Assembly: GCF_000230995.2 (NCBI RefSeq) | Contig: NC_019973.1 | Coordinates: forward strand, 2,370,001 to 2,434,000 | Direction: 5' to 3' | DNA length: 64,000 nucleotides | Source: Mesorhizobium australicum WSM2073 | GTDB taxonomy: Bacteria; Pseudomonadota; Alphaproteobacteria; Rhizobiales; Rhizobiaceae | Shown here: positions 53,412 through 62,152 of the stretch, one piece after another | How the letters are laid out: every line of letters begins with the position of its first letter | Position numbering within the stretch: position 1 is the first letter of the stretch | Program-made: the position numbers and the translations under genes | Notes under the pieces: model-generated | What the model was told of the DNA's origin: nothing | What the model saw: only the letters and a program-made list of their open reading frames with translations | Database searches by the model: none

Positions 53412-53663
53412 TTATCGTTTTTCAACGTCCCGTTTGCTTCGTTCCAACAGCTCTTGAAGGCCGGTATCTTTGTCCGGCAACGAGGTGAAAGCAATATCCA
53501 GTGCGACACGATCCCAGACAGCGCGGCTGTTGATGCGCTTGGGCTGGGGCATCCGACCATCGGCGACCATCTCGTCAAAAAGCGTCGATCCGACACCGAT
53601 GTAACGAGCCGCTTCCTCACGAGATAGCCCTCGTGGGGCATACGAGATTGCGTCACTCTTCAT
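53412..53663 (-). CDS. AlpA/excisionase-like HTH protein
   Basis: An 83-residue protein with a MerR-like winged helix (GLSREEAARYIGVGSTLFDE, MVADGRMPQPKRINSRAVWD) typical of AlpA/Xis factors that bend DNA in excision or drive integrase expression. Start at 53663 is used. It lies 61 bp upstream of the HTH gene, same strand. Confidence 0.8.
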   Translation of the reverse strand: MKSDAISYAPRGLSREEAARYIGVGSTLFDEMVADGRMPQPKRINSRAVWDRVALDIAFTSLPDKDTGLQELLERSKRDVEKR

Positions 53664-54110
53664 GGACGCTGCCTCGGTCCTGGCAATCCAGGCGAGTTGG
53701 TATCGAAGCGCAAAAGCCACATCCTAGTTGCCAATTCGTAGCGAGGAGATCGTGTTGGGCTAAAATAAGAAAACCCTCGTCAAGCGGAACCGGCCTGACT
53801 AGTTCGTTCGGCGTAAATTGGCAGCAACGTGTGAACGGGGTGCATTCCGGCAGGAGCGCAATCCATAGGCAAGTCGGCGGAGGGTTTTCGCTGAGCTGGC
53901 GATCAACGACCCACTACTCGGGACGTCGCGTTCGGGGCCGGGAGCGGACTGATTGGTTCTGGCGAGCGATCATGGGCTAGCAGCCATACCGCTCCCGACC
54001 TCCCTACGGTCGACGGCAGCGCTGGTCTCACCAAAAACGGCCACCAGAATAGGCTTGCTGATATTTCAGATCAATTGCGGACATTTGCAGGCGTTCGCGC
54101 CCGATACGCC
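53664..54110. other. Gene-free region between element genes and ABC-3C operon
   Basis: 447 bp without a gene. GAAAACCCTC (53769-53778) is repeated in inverted form at 53880-53889, and CGGGAGCGG (53939-53947) in inverted form at 53989-53997, with a further small GGGCTAGCAGCC hairpin between the latter. These may mark element ends or operators; nothing coding. Confidence 0.45.
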
Positions 54111-55970
54111 CTAGTCCGCCCTGGAAACCGGGATCAGGGCGTTTCCATCTCGGAAAATTTCAACTAGGTGCACGTTCTTGAGCCCGTCCCAATATCGCGG
54201 ATTTATGTGCTCGAAGACGATCATCTGGAACTCTTTTCCCATTTCATTTGCGGTGGAGATGAACTGGTCCAAAAGCTCCAGTGCCAACTTGACCTTTGCG
54301 ACATCGCTTTGGTCGACGTCCTTCTCGCCCTCCCCATCCTTCCGATCATCCTCGCCCCAGTAAGGCCTCGAGAACTGATCAATAATCAGGAACGGTGCCA
54401 CGTGAATGCCGTCGTTCCGCATAACTAGTTCATGCAGGCCAAGGAACAGAAACAGGTGAAGGAACATGTGGTTGGAACTGCTGCCCACGTTCTCGGTCGA
54501 TGCTGTTCTGGGCTTGCGCAGATGAAGCTTCTTTTCCGAATAATTGAAGGCGGAACGATATTCGCCATAGTTCCCCAGCGCTGCCTTCGTTAGAGAAATA
54601 TAATCCTGGATTGCTTCATCAAGGGCGCTGGTGAACAGCTCTTGCCGATCGTTGACAGGTGACACAGCGAGGTCTTCGATTTCAGCTGTCAGGTTTGCGA
54701 TCAACTCGCTGTTGTCTGTAACCTTTTCTGACTCTAGATCGCCGTACAACTCAAGCTTGGCCTTCGTTTCGCCGATGAAGATATACTTATCTTTATCGGT
54801 CTCGAAGCTCTCCATCTCGGCGGGAAGGGCTTGAAGGTCTTTTTCGAGCTTCTCGCGCTGAGATTCCAATGCCTTGATAATTTCGGAGATGTTGCTGTCC
54901 AACGGCGTCTTTCTCGCAGTAGCGTCTTTAATCTGCTGTAGACCCTCGGAAAGGTTCCTGAGGATGTCGTCGAATACGGATGTCCGAACCGTCTCCTCGT
55001 AGTTCCTCATCAGATATTCAACGGGCTGGAGGCTATCCGCTGTCTCCTTGAGGGTCACCTTATGATTTCCATACTCCGAAGCGAATTTGCGAAGCCCCCT
55101 GATCTTTCGAGAAACTCGGTATAGCTGCGAAGAAATCTCCTCATACTGCGCGGACACATACAGATCGGGGCCACTCTCCCGCTCCGTCACCATTCGCTTC
55201 AGCGCGGTGACTGAAGCATCCGCGTCTGTATTGTCGGCGACTAGTCCATACCCCTTCGCCCGCGCGACGGTTTCAGCCAATTGGGCGTTAAACTGATCGC
55301 GCTTTTCCTGCGTTTTCGCGGTCAGTTTTTCAAGGCGGGCGAGGCTTCGCTCCAACTCCGTCCGCTTCTCTCGCTTCAGTATGTTCTCGACCGTGTCGAT
55401 CCCCACAGCAATGTCGAATATGCGCGGTAAGGCCTCTTGGTAACGAGGCTCGTTCTGCTTGTCGAAAAACTGATCGCTATGCGTGATTATATCTTGAGAG
55501 ATCGTGTTGAAGAGCAGGAAGTATCGCAGCGACACCCTAGAGCCGGTTTGCAACGTTCTCCCGCCAAAAGGAATTTTGACGTCTTGGTCGATGCCGAAGT
55601 CAGCGCTCAATTGCTTCTTCAAGACGCTTTCGCTGATATTCGGTATGGGCACGGAGTCCGGCACCTCCCCTATTGACGAGAAGTAGTAATCAGACGATGT
55701 GGTCTTTCCTGCCGGTGCGCGTCTCGCCAGCGTATAGACCTTATCGTTCACATGAATACGCAGTCCGTACCAGGCGACATTTTCGTTGATAATGCTCTCA
55801 GAAATACGATGCTTGCTCGCGAACATGCAATAATCTACGATATCCAGGATGGCGGTTTTACCAGTGTGGCTGTCTCCGGTGATCACATTCACCTTGTTCG
55901 GCAAGAACGTAACGGACCTTCTTTGTTCGGTATTGAGCCACAGGTACAGGCTTTCGATGTAGAATTTCAT
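54111..55970 (-). CDS. DUF3732-type ABC/SMC-like ATPase of an ABC-3C system
   Basis: A 619-residue ATPase with an ABC head split by a coiled coil, as in SMC/Rad50. Walker A is GDSHTGKT at 32-39. Charged coiled-coil stretches fill about 190-450, and GSSSNHMFLHL sits where the ABC signature is expected. Walker B is FLIIDQ at 527-532, with Gln in place of the catalytic Glu, and the H-loop His is at about 588 (MIVFEHINPRYW). This matches DUF3732 proteins of ABC-three-component systems. It overlaps the next gene upstream by 4 bases. Confidence 0.85.
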   Translation of the reverse strand: MKFYIESLYLWLNTEQRRSVTFLPNKVNVITGDSHTGKTAILDIVDYCMFASKHRISESIINENVAWYGLRIHVNDKVYTLARRAPAGKTTSSDYYFSSIGEVPDSVPIPNISESVLKKQLSADFGIDQDVKIPFGGRTLQTGSRVSLRYFLLFNTISQDIITHSDQFFDKQNEPRYQEALPRIFDIAVGIDTVENILKREKRTELERSLARLEKLTAKTQEKRDQFNAQLAETVARAKGYGLVADNTDADASVTALKRMVTERESGPDLYVSAQYEEISSQLYRVSRKIRGLRKFASEYGNHKVTLKETADSLQPVEYLMRNYEETVRTSVFDDILRNLSEGLQQIKDATARKTPLDSNISEIIKALESQREKLEKDLQALPAEMESFETDKDKYIFIGETKAKLELYGDLESEKVTDNSELIANLTAEIEDLAVSPVNDRQELFTSALDEAIQDYISLTKAALGNYGEYRSAFNYSEKKLHLRKPRTASTENVGSSSNHMFLHLFLFLGLHELVMRNDGIHVAPFLIIDQFSRPYWGEDDRKDGEGEKDVDQSDVAKVKLALELLDQFISTANEMGKEFQMIVFEHINPRYWDGLKNVHLVEIFRDGNALIPVSRAD

Positions 55971-56413
55971 AGCTCGATCCTCGCATTGAGGTAGAAAATT
56001 TCAGCATTGCCAGAAATCAGGGCAGCTATGTTTGATGACGCGCGCTTAACGCGCTCGGCGCGTTTGCCCATTGATGCGTCGAAGGGTAAGTCAGACGCTA
56101 CCACCGCACCGTCGTCCTTCAATTGAAGCACGCCCATCTCATACAAAAATTGCAGGGCATTGACGGTCGGAGTAAGCGACGCAAGGTATCGCTCATTAAA
56201 ATTGTAGAAGAATTCGATGTTATCGATCAGATACTGCTCAAAACTTGCAAATCTGAATCGGCCGTTGGCAAGCTTTGTTACCATCTGACGATGCGCCACA
56301 ACTGGCAAGATCAACGCAATTTGGGGGATCGTTAGAAATCCCGCCTCTTTCAGCACAGAGGAGATCGCGAACGCATTGATCCCGAGATTATTGTAATATG
56401 AACTGAACTTCAC
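55967..56413 (-). CDS. ABC-3C system middle component
   Basis: A 148-residue helical protein without recognised catalytic motifs (GINAFAISSVLKEAGFLTIP, QFLYEMGVLQLKDDGAVVAS). Its size, helix-rich winged-helix-like composition and location between a nuclease-like protein and a DUF3732 ATPase, with 4-base overlaps on both sides, fit the 'middle component' of ABC-three-component systems. The name rests mainly on context. Confidence 0.7.
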   Translation of the reverse strand: MKFSSYYNNLGINAFAISSVLKEAGFLTIPQIALILPVVAHRQMVTKLANGRFRFASFEQYLIDNIEFFYNFNERYLASLTPTVNALQFLYEMGVLQLKDDGAVVASDLPFDASMGKRAERVKRASSNIAALISGNAEIFYLNARIEL

Positions 56414-57624
56414 TTGTAGCGGTCTTTCCAGTCGCTCAACCAGCCAATCACCGGTCGATCAGAGAGATCGTAGAACCCGCCATGACTCATGGGTATCGGA
56501 AGCTCCTGCGAAGCAAGCGTCAGTTTTCTCTGCCGCAAATCTCCGACAATCGCACGGGCAGATGCGCCCTCATCACCAGTTGACTGTTGGGCTGAGTAGG
56601 CCTGAAGGAACTTGCCTTCCCAAATGACGGAAGCCTCTTCCTCCAAATCGTCAATATCGGATTGGGTGATATCCCCGTCTTGGATCAGTCGTTCCATATT
56701 ATCGCGAAAGTGCAACCGCCTGGTGGTGAACTTCGTATGGAACTCAACGTTATCCTCTGAGATGTCATTGATATCCACCAATTGCTTGATGAACGTCTGG
56801 TCGAGTAGACTGTCCGGCAAAACAGGCGGAAATCTTCTGAAAAGCAGACCGCCGCTCCGAGCTTTATCGAAATATCGTCGGTATTTCTGGGTGAATTCGT
56901 CAAAGCTGATCGTGATTTTCTGCCCTGCCTTGACGGTGGCATAGGAATTTTGCCGTACCTCTGAGTCGATGGCGTGAAAAACGTCGTCAATACGTGATTG
57001 GTGTATCTGCTTCTCGGCGATGGACGCTCTGCATAGGTTGATGATTTCGTCCTTCCCCAAAGCGAACGACAGGTGCTCAAAAAAGCTCTCTGACACGGCG
57101 GCGTCGAGTGAGAGCACGTCATCGATGTAACCTTGAATCACCTGGTCTTTGCTTTTCGCCTTGAGCAACGTGATCTCAGCGACAAGCTCAGCATGACTTT
57201 TGGTGCTAGCCTTGAAGGTTTCAATGGATATCAGAAAGGCATTTTTGTCATTTTCTGACTTGTTGGATGCGAGCAGGAAGCTAGTCTTTTTAAGAAATGC
57301 AAGCTGAGAATCCACCGACGCCCGTCCATCCGCCGGGTCGATGATCAATTTGCACCAGTTCGAAATCGATTTCCAAAGATCGCTGTCCAACGTCGTAAGG
57401 TTGATAGGAGCGCCATGTGCACTCGTCTGAACTGTGTGCTTCAGCTGGACAAGTAGATTAGTGCCGTCTGGACGCTCGATATGAACGTCATCTAAAACCT
57501 CCAAGCCCACAACTTGGCCGATTTTTAGGTTCAGCAGCTCATTTAGAAAATAATAGTACTGGTAGTCGAAACCAATTGATTTATCTTCCGCACTAGTCGT
57601 ATCGACGCGCGACCTTCCGCTCAT
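56410..57624 (-). CDS. ABC-3C effector with nuclease-like N-terminus
   Basis: A 404-residue first gene of the operon. The N-terminus (GFDYQYYYFLNELLNLKIGQ, then LEVLDDVHIE and VQLKHT) has the E..D..QxK spacing of a PD-(D/E)xK nuclease, with candidate residues Glu42, Asp45/46, Gln60 and Lys62, like the Cap4/DUF4297 group. The rest is helical and ends in a conserved domain (HGGFYDLSDRPVIGWLSDWK). In ABC-3C systems this component joins a toxic effector to the ATPase. Confidence 0.75.
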   Translation of the reverse strand: MSGRSRVDTTSAEDKSIGFDYQYYYFLNELLNLKIGQVVGLEVLDDVHIERPDGTNLLVQLKHTVQTSAHGAPINLTTLDSDLWKSISNWCKLIIDPADGRASVDSQLAFLKKTSFLLASNKSENDKNAFLISIETFKASTKSHAELVAEITLLKAKSKDQVIQGYIDDVLSLDAAVSESFFEHLSFALGKDEIINLCRASIAEKQIHQSRIDDVFHAIDSEVRQNSYATVKAGQKITISFDEFTQKYRRYFDKARSGGLLFRRFPPVLPDSLLDQTFIKQLVDINDISEDNVEFHTKFTTRRLHFRDNMERLIQDGDITQSDIDDLEEEASVIWEGKFLQAYSAQQSTGDEGASARAIVGDLRQRKLTLASQELPIPMSHGGFYDLSDRPVIGWLSDWKDRYK

Positions 57625-58084
57625 GGCCTACCAACAGGATTCGAGAAAACACGCTCCAAGTAATTACGCCGACACCTAGCAGCTGCCAATCGCTATTTCA
57701 ATGTACTAACGATAGGATTTGGAGCTAAGATCGATATCAATTTAAACGATTCAATCGCTGATTTCGCCTTCTCGGGTATTGAGAAGGAAGATCTGGAGAT
57801 TCTTGCTCGGTTGAATAAATCTCGTCCCGTCCGGAACCGGCAGGAATCTGGTACTTTCTTTCCAACTCAGCCTGTGCGGAGGTGGCGAGTATGTCCGCTT
57901 TCAGGTGAAGGTTCCGACCGTCCGAAATGACCGGTAAGAGGGCGCAAAGCTCACTTTTACCTCCCGCCATGCGGGCTGAATTCGGGTCAGAATGCTTGGG
58001 CGCCACTGGAAATTGGGCAGTGTTGATGCGCCCGAAGGTGGGAGGAATCACCCTCTCAAGGGTTCAGTGCAGTGGTATGGCGCT
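57625..58084. other. Gene-free region upstream of the ABC-3C operon
   Basis: 460 bp between the ABC-3C operon and the P4-type integrase. AT-rich DNA at about 57640-57760 probably holds the operon promoter. No gene or tRNA-end repeat was seen. A leftover GC-rich stretch (57900-58080) looks like chromosomal or foreign remnant DNA. Confidence 0.4.
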
Positions 58085-59350
58085 TCAATCACTCTTCGCC
58101 CTGGTCAATGGGTCGCCAGACCATAGGTCGGCCAGTTTTAGCGGTCTCCGATCGCCGGCAATTTGCACCCGCGCGTTTTTGCTCGCAAGTTCTTCCAGAT
58201 AATCGGCCCACCATTGCATCATCTTTACGCGCTCTTCCCAGTGCTCTGCCCGGGCGTAGGCGCGACGAACGTCGTTGTTCTCAACATGGGCCAACTGCCG
58301 CTCTATGGCGTCCGGATGCCACTTTCCGCATTCGTTCAGCAGAGTTGATGCGGTTGCTCGAAAACCGTGCGCGGTAGCTTCTTCCTTGCCGTACCCCATA
58401 CGGCGAAGGGCCGCGTTAAGCGTGTTGTCGGAAATCGGACGCAAGCCCGATCGAACACTAGGAAACAACAGCGATCCACCACCAGAGATTCGTCTAAGTG
58501 AGGTTAGGACCCCGACGGCCTGCCTGGAAAGTGGTACGCGGTGCGGCCGTCTCATCTTCATGCGCCCTTCAGGGATGCTCCACACCGAGCTTTCGAAATC
58601 GAACTCGTCCCATCCGGCCGCACGCAACTCGCCGGGGCGGGGAAACAGCAGGGCCATCAGCTTCAGGGCGGCTCGGGTTGTAGGCTGTCCGTCAAAGGCA
58701 TTGATCGCCCTCAGCAAGCCTCCCAAGGCCATAGGATCGGTAACCGCGGCACGCGGCGTGACCGTCGGACCGACGAGTGCGCCCCTGAGGGCGACCGTCG
58801 GATCTAGATCGGCGCGTGCGGTTGCGATTGCATATCGAAACACGCTGCCAATCGTGGAGCGCAGTCGCCTGGCCGACTCGTATCGACCGCGATCCTCCAC
58901 GCTGCGGAGAGCGGCAAGAATTGTAACCGGATCGATCTCCCGAACGCATTTGTCCCCAAACGCTGGATAGGCAAAGTCGAGCAACCATTTGACCTTGGTG
59001 ATGGTCCGGTCGGCACGTCCCTCCTTCTTCAGCTTGTCGACATAATCCTCCGCGATTGATCGAAAGGTGTCCTCTGCCGAAGCCTTTTGCAACTTACGCT
59101 CCAGTGCGGGGTCGATGCCACGTAGGAGGAGACGTTTGGCGGTATCGCGCGCCTCGCGTGCCTCAGCGAGGGAGATGAGGGGATAGCTGCCCAACGCCAG
59201 AAGCTTCTGCTTGCCGCCAAAACGATAGGCGAGGCGCCATAGGCGAGATCCGGTAGGCTGCACCCAAAGCTGGAGCCCGCCACCATCGGTCAATTTCACG
59301 AGCTTGGAAACGGGTCGGGCATTTCGGCATTTTACGTCGGAAAGGGCCAT
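58085..59350 (-). CDS. P4-type tyrosine integrase
   Basis: A 421-residue integrase with an N-terminal arm-binding DUF4102 domain (MALSDVKCRNARPVSKLVKL, GGLQLWVQPTGSRLWRLAYR) and catalytic residues Arg238 (FPRPGEL), His328/Arg331 (AHGFRATAS), His355 (LAHVE) and Tyr365. The start at 59350 has GGAGG 8 bases upstream. P4-type integrases use tRNA genes, and tRNA-Phe lies 212 bp upstream. Confidence 0.93.
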   Translation of the reverse strand: MALSDVKCRNARPVSKLVKLTDGGGLQLWVQPTGSRLWRLAYRFGGKQKLLALGSYPLISLAEAREARDTAKRLLLRGIDPALERKLQKASAEDTFRSIAEDYVDKLKKEGRADRTITKVKWLLDFAYPAFGDKCVREIDPVTILAALRSVEDRGRYESARRLRSTIGSVFRYAIATARADLDPTVALRGALVGPTVTPRAAVTDPMALGGLLRAINAFDGQPTTRAALKLMALLFPRPGELRAAGWDEFDFESSVWSIPEGRMKMRRPHRVPLSRQAVGVLTSLRRISGGGSLLFPSVRSGLRPISDNTLNAALRRMGYGKEEATAHGFRATASTLLNECGKWHPDAIERQLAHVENNDVRRAYARAEHWEERVKMMQWWADYLEELASKNARVQIAGDRRPLKLADLWSGDPLTRAKSD

Positions 59351-59561
59351 TTTCGGGACCTCCATTTGGCTCATCGATACCATCAGGATCTCCAATACCA
59401 GCGAAAATACCAGCCCTCTGCCTCGTTGGACCAACTACGCCGAAATTCCACAAAACCCGACCAACCGCGCCTTGCGCTCCAAAATCCTCAACAATTTCAT
59501 GCAATTGCCGAAACAGAAGCGTAGAAGCTTCGGCGAAAGGGAGTGTCGGGAAAAGAGGGGA

Positions 59562-59637
<76 letters not shown>

Positions 59638-59709
59638 CTGTTCCGGCTAACGAAAACTCGCGCTCCGGATTTCATGAAGGCACCATGGGCGCCCCTTGAA
59701 AGCGCGTGG

Positions 59710-59737
59710 GTTATAGCATGGGAATCCGGCCTGTCCA
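59710..59737 (-). promoter_or_regulatory. Candidate promoter of tRNA-Phe
   Basis: On the minus strand TGGACA, 16 bases, TATAAC, close to a sigma-70 promoter. It would give a leader of about 65 bases before the tRNA. Confidence 0.45.
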
Positions 59738-59809
59738 GCGCCCAGATGTGGATTTCCCGCAGGAAAAGGAATGTCGCCCGATGGGCTGGTTTCCATGCCG
59801 TGCGCCCGC

Positions 59810-60697
59810 CTATCTGGTGCTTGGCAGCCCCTTGCGGAAGTCGGATGGGGTCATGCCAGCCATCTTGCGGAAGGATTTGTTGAAGGCGCTGAGCGAGCCG
59901 AAGCCCGAGTCCATGGCGACCCGCAGCACATTGGCGTCCTGATGCATCAGAAGCGCCTGCGCGTAGCTCAGCCGCAACAGGTTGACGTATTCGTTGAGCG
60001 TCATGCCGGTTGATTTCTTGAACAGGCTCATGGCGTATTTGGGGTGGATATCGGCGGCGGCCGCTATGTTCATGCAATCGATGTCGTAGAGGAAATTTTC
60101 GGCGATGAAATCGCACATGCGCCCGACATTGCGTGAGGACTGCTGGTCGAAGGGGCTGCCCGCCTCCTGCCCGGCGGCGTTTTCCGGCACCAGCCGATAG
60201 GGCTCGAACCGCACCCGCTCCAGCCGCAGCAGGAGTTCGTTGACGGCATGCTCGGTCTTGGCCGGGTCGCCCGAACGGGCGTAGCGGTTCCAGCGGGCGA
60301 AATTGTCATTGTCGGATTGATCGGTGGCGCTTGTCACCAGCGTCGCACCCGTCATCAGCCGGTGGCGTATATCCGCCGGCAGGTGCAGCCGGAAGAAATG
60401 CACCAGCGGCAGGTGCGCGCCGGCATAGACGGCGTCGTCGCTCAAATCGTCCATCTGGTGCGGCAGGCCGCCCCAGAACAGGCACATCTCGCCGGCCGAG
60501 AGCGAGATTTCGTGCTCGTTCATGCGGTAGTGGACGGAGCCGCGGACGATGAAATTCACCTCTACCTGGGCATGCCAATGCGGCTTCAGCATCACCAGCG
60601 GACTGGTGTGGAACATCTGCAACAGCAGCGGCAGGCCTTCCACACTGCTGGCACCAGGCTGGTAAAACGGCCGTTCGGGCATCTTACTTTCCGCCAA
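59810..60697 (-). CDS. AraC-family regulator with cupin sensor domain
   Basis: A 295-residue protein. The N-terminal cupin sensor (HWHAQVEVNFIVRGSVHYRM, GGLPHQMDDL) binds a sugar-like ligand and the C-terminal AraC HTH pair (AAAADIHPKYAMSLFKKSTG, VAMDSGFGSLSAFNKSFRKM) binds DNA. It is divergent from a sugar ABC transporter operon, its likely target, with 89 bp between. An ATG five codons inside could also be the start. Confidence 0.92.
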   Translation of the reverse strand: MAESKMPERPFYQPGASSVEGLPLLLQMFHTSPLVMLKPHWHAQVEVNFIVRGSVHYRMNEHEISLSAGEMCLFWGGLPHQMDDLSDDAVYAGAHLPLVHFFRLHLPADIRHRLMTGATLVTSATDQSDNDNFARWNRYARSGDPAKTEHAVNELLLRLERVRFEPYRLVPENAAGQEAGSPFDQQSSRNVGRMCDFIAENFLYDIDCMNIAAAADIHPKYAMSLFKKSTGMTLNEYVNLLRLSYAQALLMHQDANVLRVAMDSGFGSLSAFNKSFRKMAGMTPSDFRKGLPSTR

Positions 60698-60786
60698 TTT
60701 CGTATTCCCTTTGTCGGGGACAGGCCTTTGCCGGTGCCTAGTCTAGCCAGGCTCGCAGAGAGAGCAAATGAAATGGGAGGATTTCA

Positions 60787-62058
60787 ATGCGCATCACACT
60801 GTCCTGCGCCGCGCTCGCGCTTGCCTTGGGCTCAGCCCCGGCCTTCGCGCAATCCGGCGAAATCACCATCTGGAGCTGGAACATCGCCGCCTCGTCGCTG
60901 AAGGCAACGGTTGCCGGTTTCAACAAGGTCCATCCCGACATCAAGGTCACGGTCCAGGATCTCGGCAACCAGCCGACCTATGACAAGTCGATCGCCGGGT
61001 GCGCGGCCGGCGGCGTCGGCCTGCCTGATATCGTGACCATCGAGAACGGCGAGGCCGAGAATTACTGGAGCCAGTTCCCCGACTGTTTCGTCGACCTGCA
61101 CACGTTGGGCTACACGGCGGAAGACCAGAAGAAATTCCCCGATTTCAAGCGTACCGAACTCGAAGTCGGCGACAAGGCCTATGCCATGCCGTGGGATTCC
61201 GGCCCGGTCGCCGCCTTCTATCGCCGCGACTTCTATGAAAAGGCTGGCGTCGATCCGGCATCGATCAAGACCTGGGACGATTTCATCGCCGCCGGCAAGA
61301 AGATCCAGGCCGCCAATCCAGGGGTCTCGATGACCAATGCCGATTTCAACGGCGACAGTGAATTCTTCCGCATGATCTCCAACGAACAGGGCTGCGCCTA
61401 TTTCGCCGAGGACGGCCAGTCGATCACGGTCAACCAGCCCAAATGCGTCGACGCCATGACCAAGGTCAAGGAGATGAAGGACGCGGGCATCGTCACGTCG
61501 GCCGATTGGGGCACCAAGATCACCAACAACACCGCCGGAACCGTCGCCACCCAGGTCTATGGCGGCTGGTACGAAGGCACCATCCGCACCGAATCGGCCG
61601 GCGAAAACGGCAAATGGGGCGTCTACCTGATGCCAAGCCTGACCGCGGACGGGCCGCATGCCGCCAATCTCGGCGGCTCGTCGCTCGCCATCACCTCGGC
61701 GTCGAAGAACAAGGAAGCGGCGTACGAGTATTTGAAATACACGCTCGGCACCAATGAAGGCCAGATCACCATGCTGAAGGAGTTCGGCCTCGTCCCATCA
61801 CTGGTCTCGGCCCTGAACGACCCTTACGTCAGCCAGGGCCAGCCCTACTGGGGCGGCCAAGCGGTGTGGAAGGATATTCTGGGCACCTTGCCCAAGGTCG
61901 TTCCGAGCCGCGGCACGCAGTTCCAGAGCGATGCCGAGATCATCGTGCGCGCCGTGCAGACCAAATACCTCGCTGGCGGATATCCCGACGCCAAGGCGGC
62001 ACTCGACGATGCCGCCAGCCAGATCGCCTCGGCGACTGGGCTGCCTGTCAAGTCCTGA
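60787..62058 (+). CDS. Sugar ABC transporter substrate-binding protein
   Basis: A 423-residue periplasmic binding protein, family 1 extracellular solute-binding: signal peptide (MRITLSCAALALALGSAPAF-AQ), then ITIWSWNIAASSLKATVAGF and the domain-crossing segments KAYAMPWDSGPVAAFYRRDF and LGGSSLAITSASKNKEAAYE. It feeds the downstream permeases. The sugar is unknown. It is the first gene of the AraC-controlled operon; GGGAGGA precedes the start. Confidence 0.93.
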   Translation: MRITLSCAALALALGSAPAFAQSGEITIWSWNIAASSLKATVAGFNKVHPDIKVTVQDLGNQPTYDKSIAGCAAGGVGLPDIVTIENGEAENYWSQFPDCFVDLHTLGYTAEDQKKFPDFKRTELEVGDKAYAMPWDSGPVAAFYRRDFYEKAGVDPASIKTWDDFIAAGKKIQAANPGVSMTNADFNGDSEFFRMISNEQGCAYFAEDGQSITVNQPKCVDAMTKVKEMKDAGIVTSADWGTKITNNTAGTVATQVYGGWYEGTIRTESAGENGKWGVYLMPSLTADGPHAANLGGSSLAITSASKNKEAAYEYLKYTLGTNEGQITMLKEFGLVPSLVSALNDPYVSQGQPYWGGQAVWKDILGTLPKVVPSRGTQFQSDAEIIVRAVQTKYLAGGYPDAKAALDDAASQIASATGLPVKS

Positions 62059-62062
62059 ACTC

Positions 62063-62100
62063 CCAGGACGGGGTCCGGGACGGCAGCTATGTCGTCCTGG
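62063..62100 (+). other. Hairpin between binding-protein and permease genes
   Basis: An 8-bp stem CCAGGACG / CGTCCTGG around 22 bases in the 94-bp gap. Such structures after binding-protein genes often stabilise that part of the mRNA, raising binding protein over permease. Confidence 0.5.
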
Positions 62101-62152
62101 ACCCGCCGCTTGCACGCTTGCTTTCAACACCAGGGATGAAGGAGGACAAAAG

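Larger units (their letters stand above)
51803..59561. mobile_element. Genomic island between tRNA(CAU) and tRNA-Phe
   Basis: About 7.8 kb bounded by two tRNA genes, each with a tyrosine integrase beside it: a phage-like integrase next to the CAU tRNA and a P4-type one next to tRNA-Phe. The cargo is an HTH protein, an excisionase-like protein and an ABC-3C-like operon that is visibly AT-richer than its flanks. A second copy of either tRNA 3' end was not found by eye inside, so exact attachment sites are unknown. Could be two adjacent elements or one composite. Confidence 0.7.

Noticed and set aside
51803..59561. Direct repeats of the tRNA 3' ends as att sites
   Set aside because: Searched by eye for GAGTCCCTCCGGGCCC and for the tRNA-Phe end inside the island; no convincing copy was found, so none is reported.
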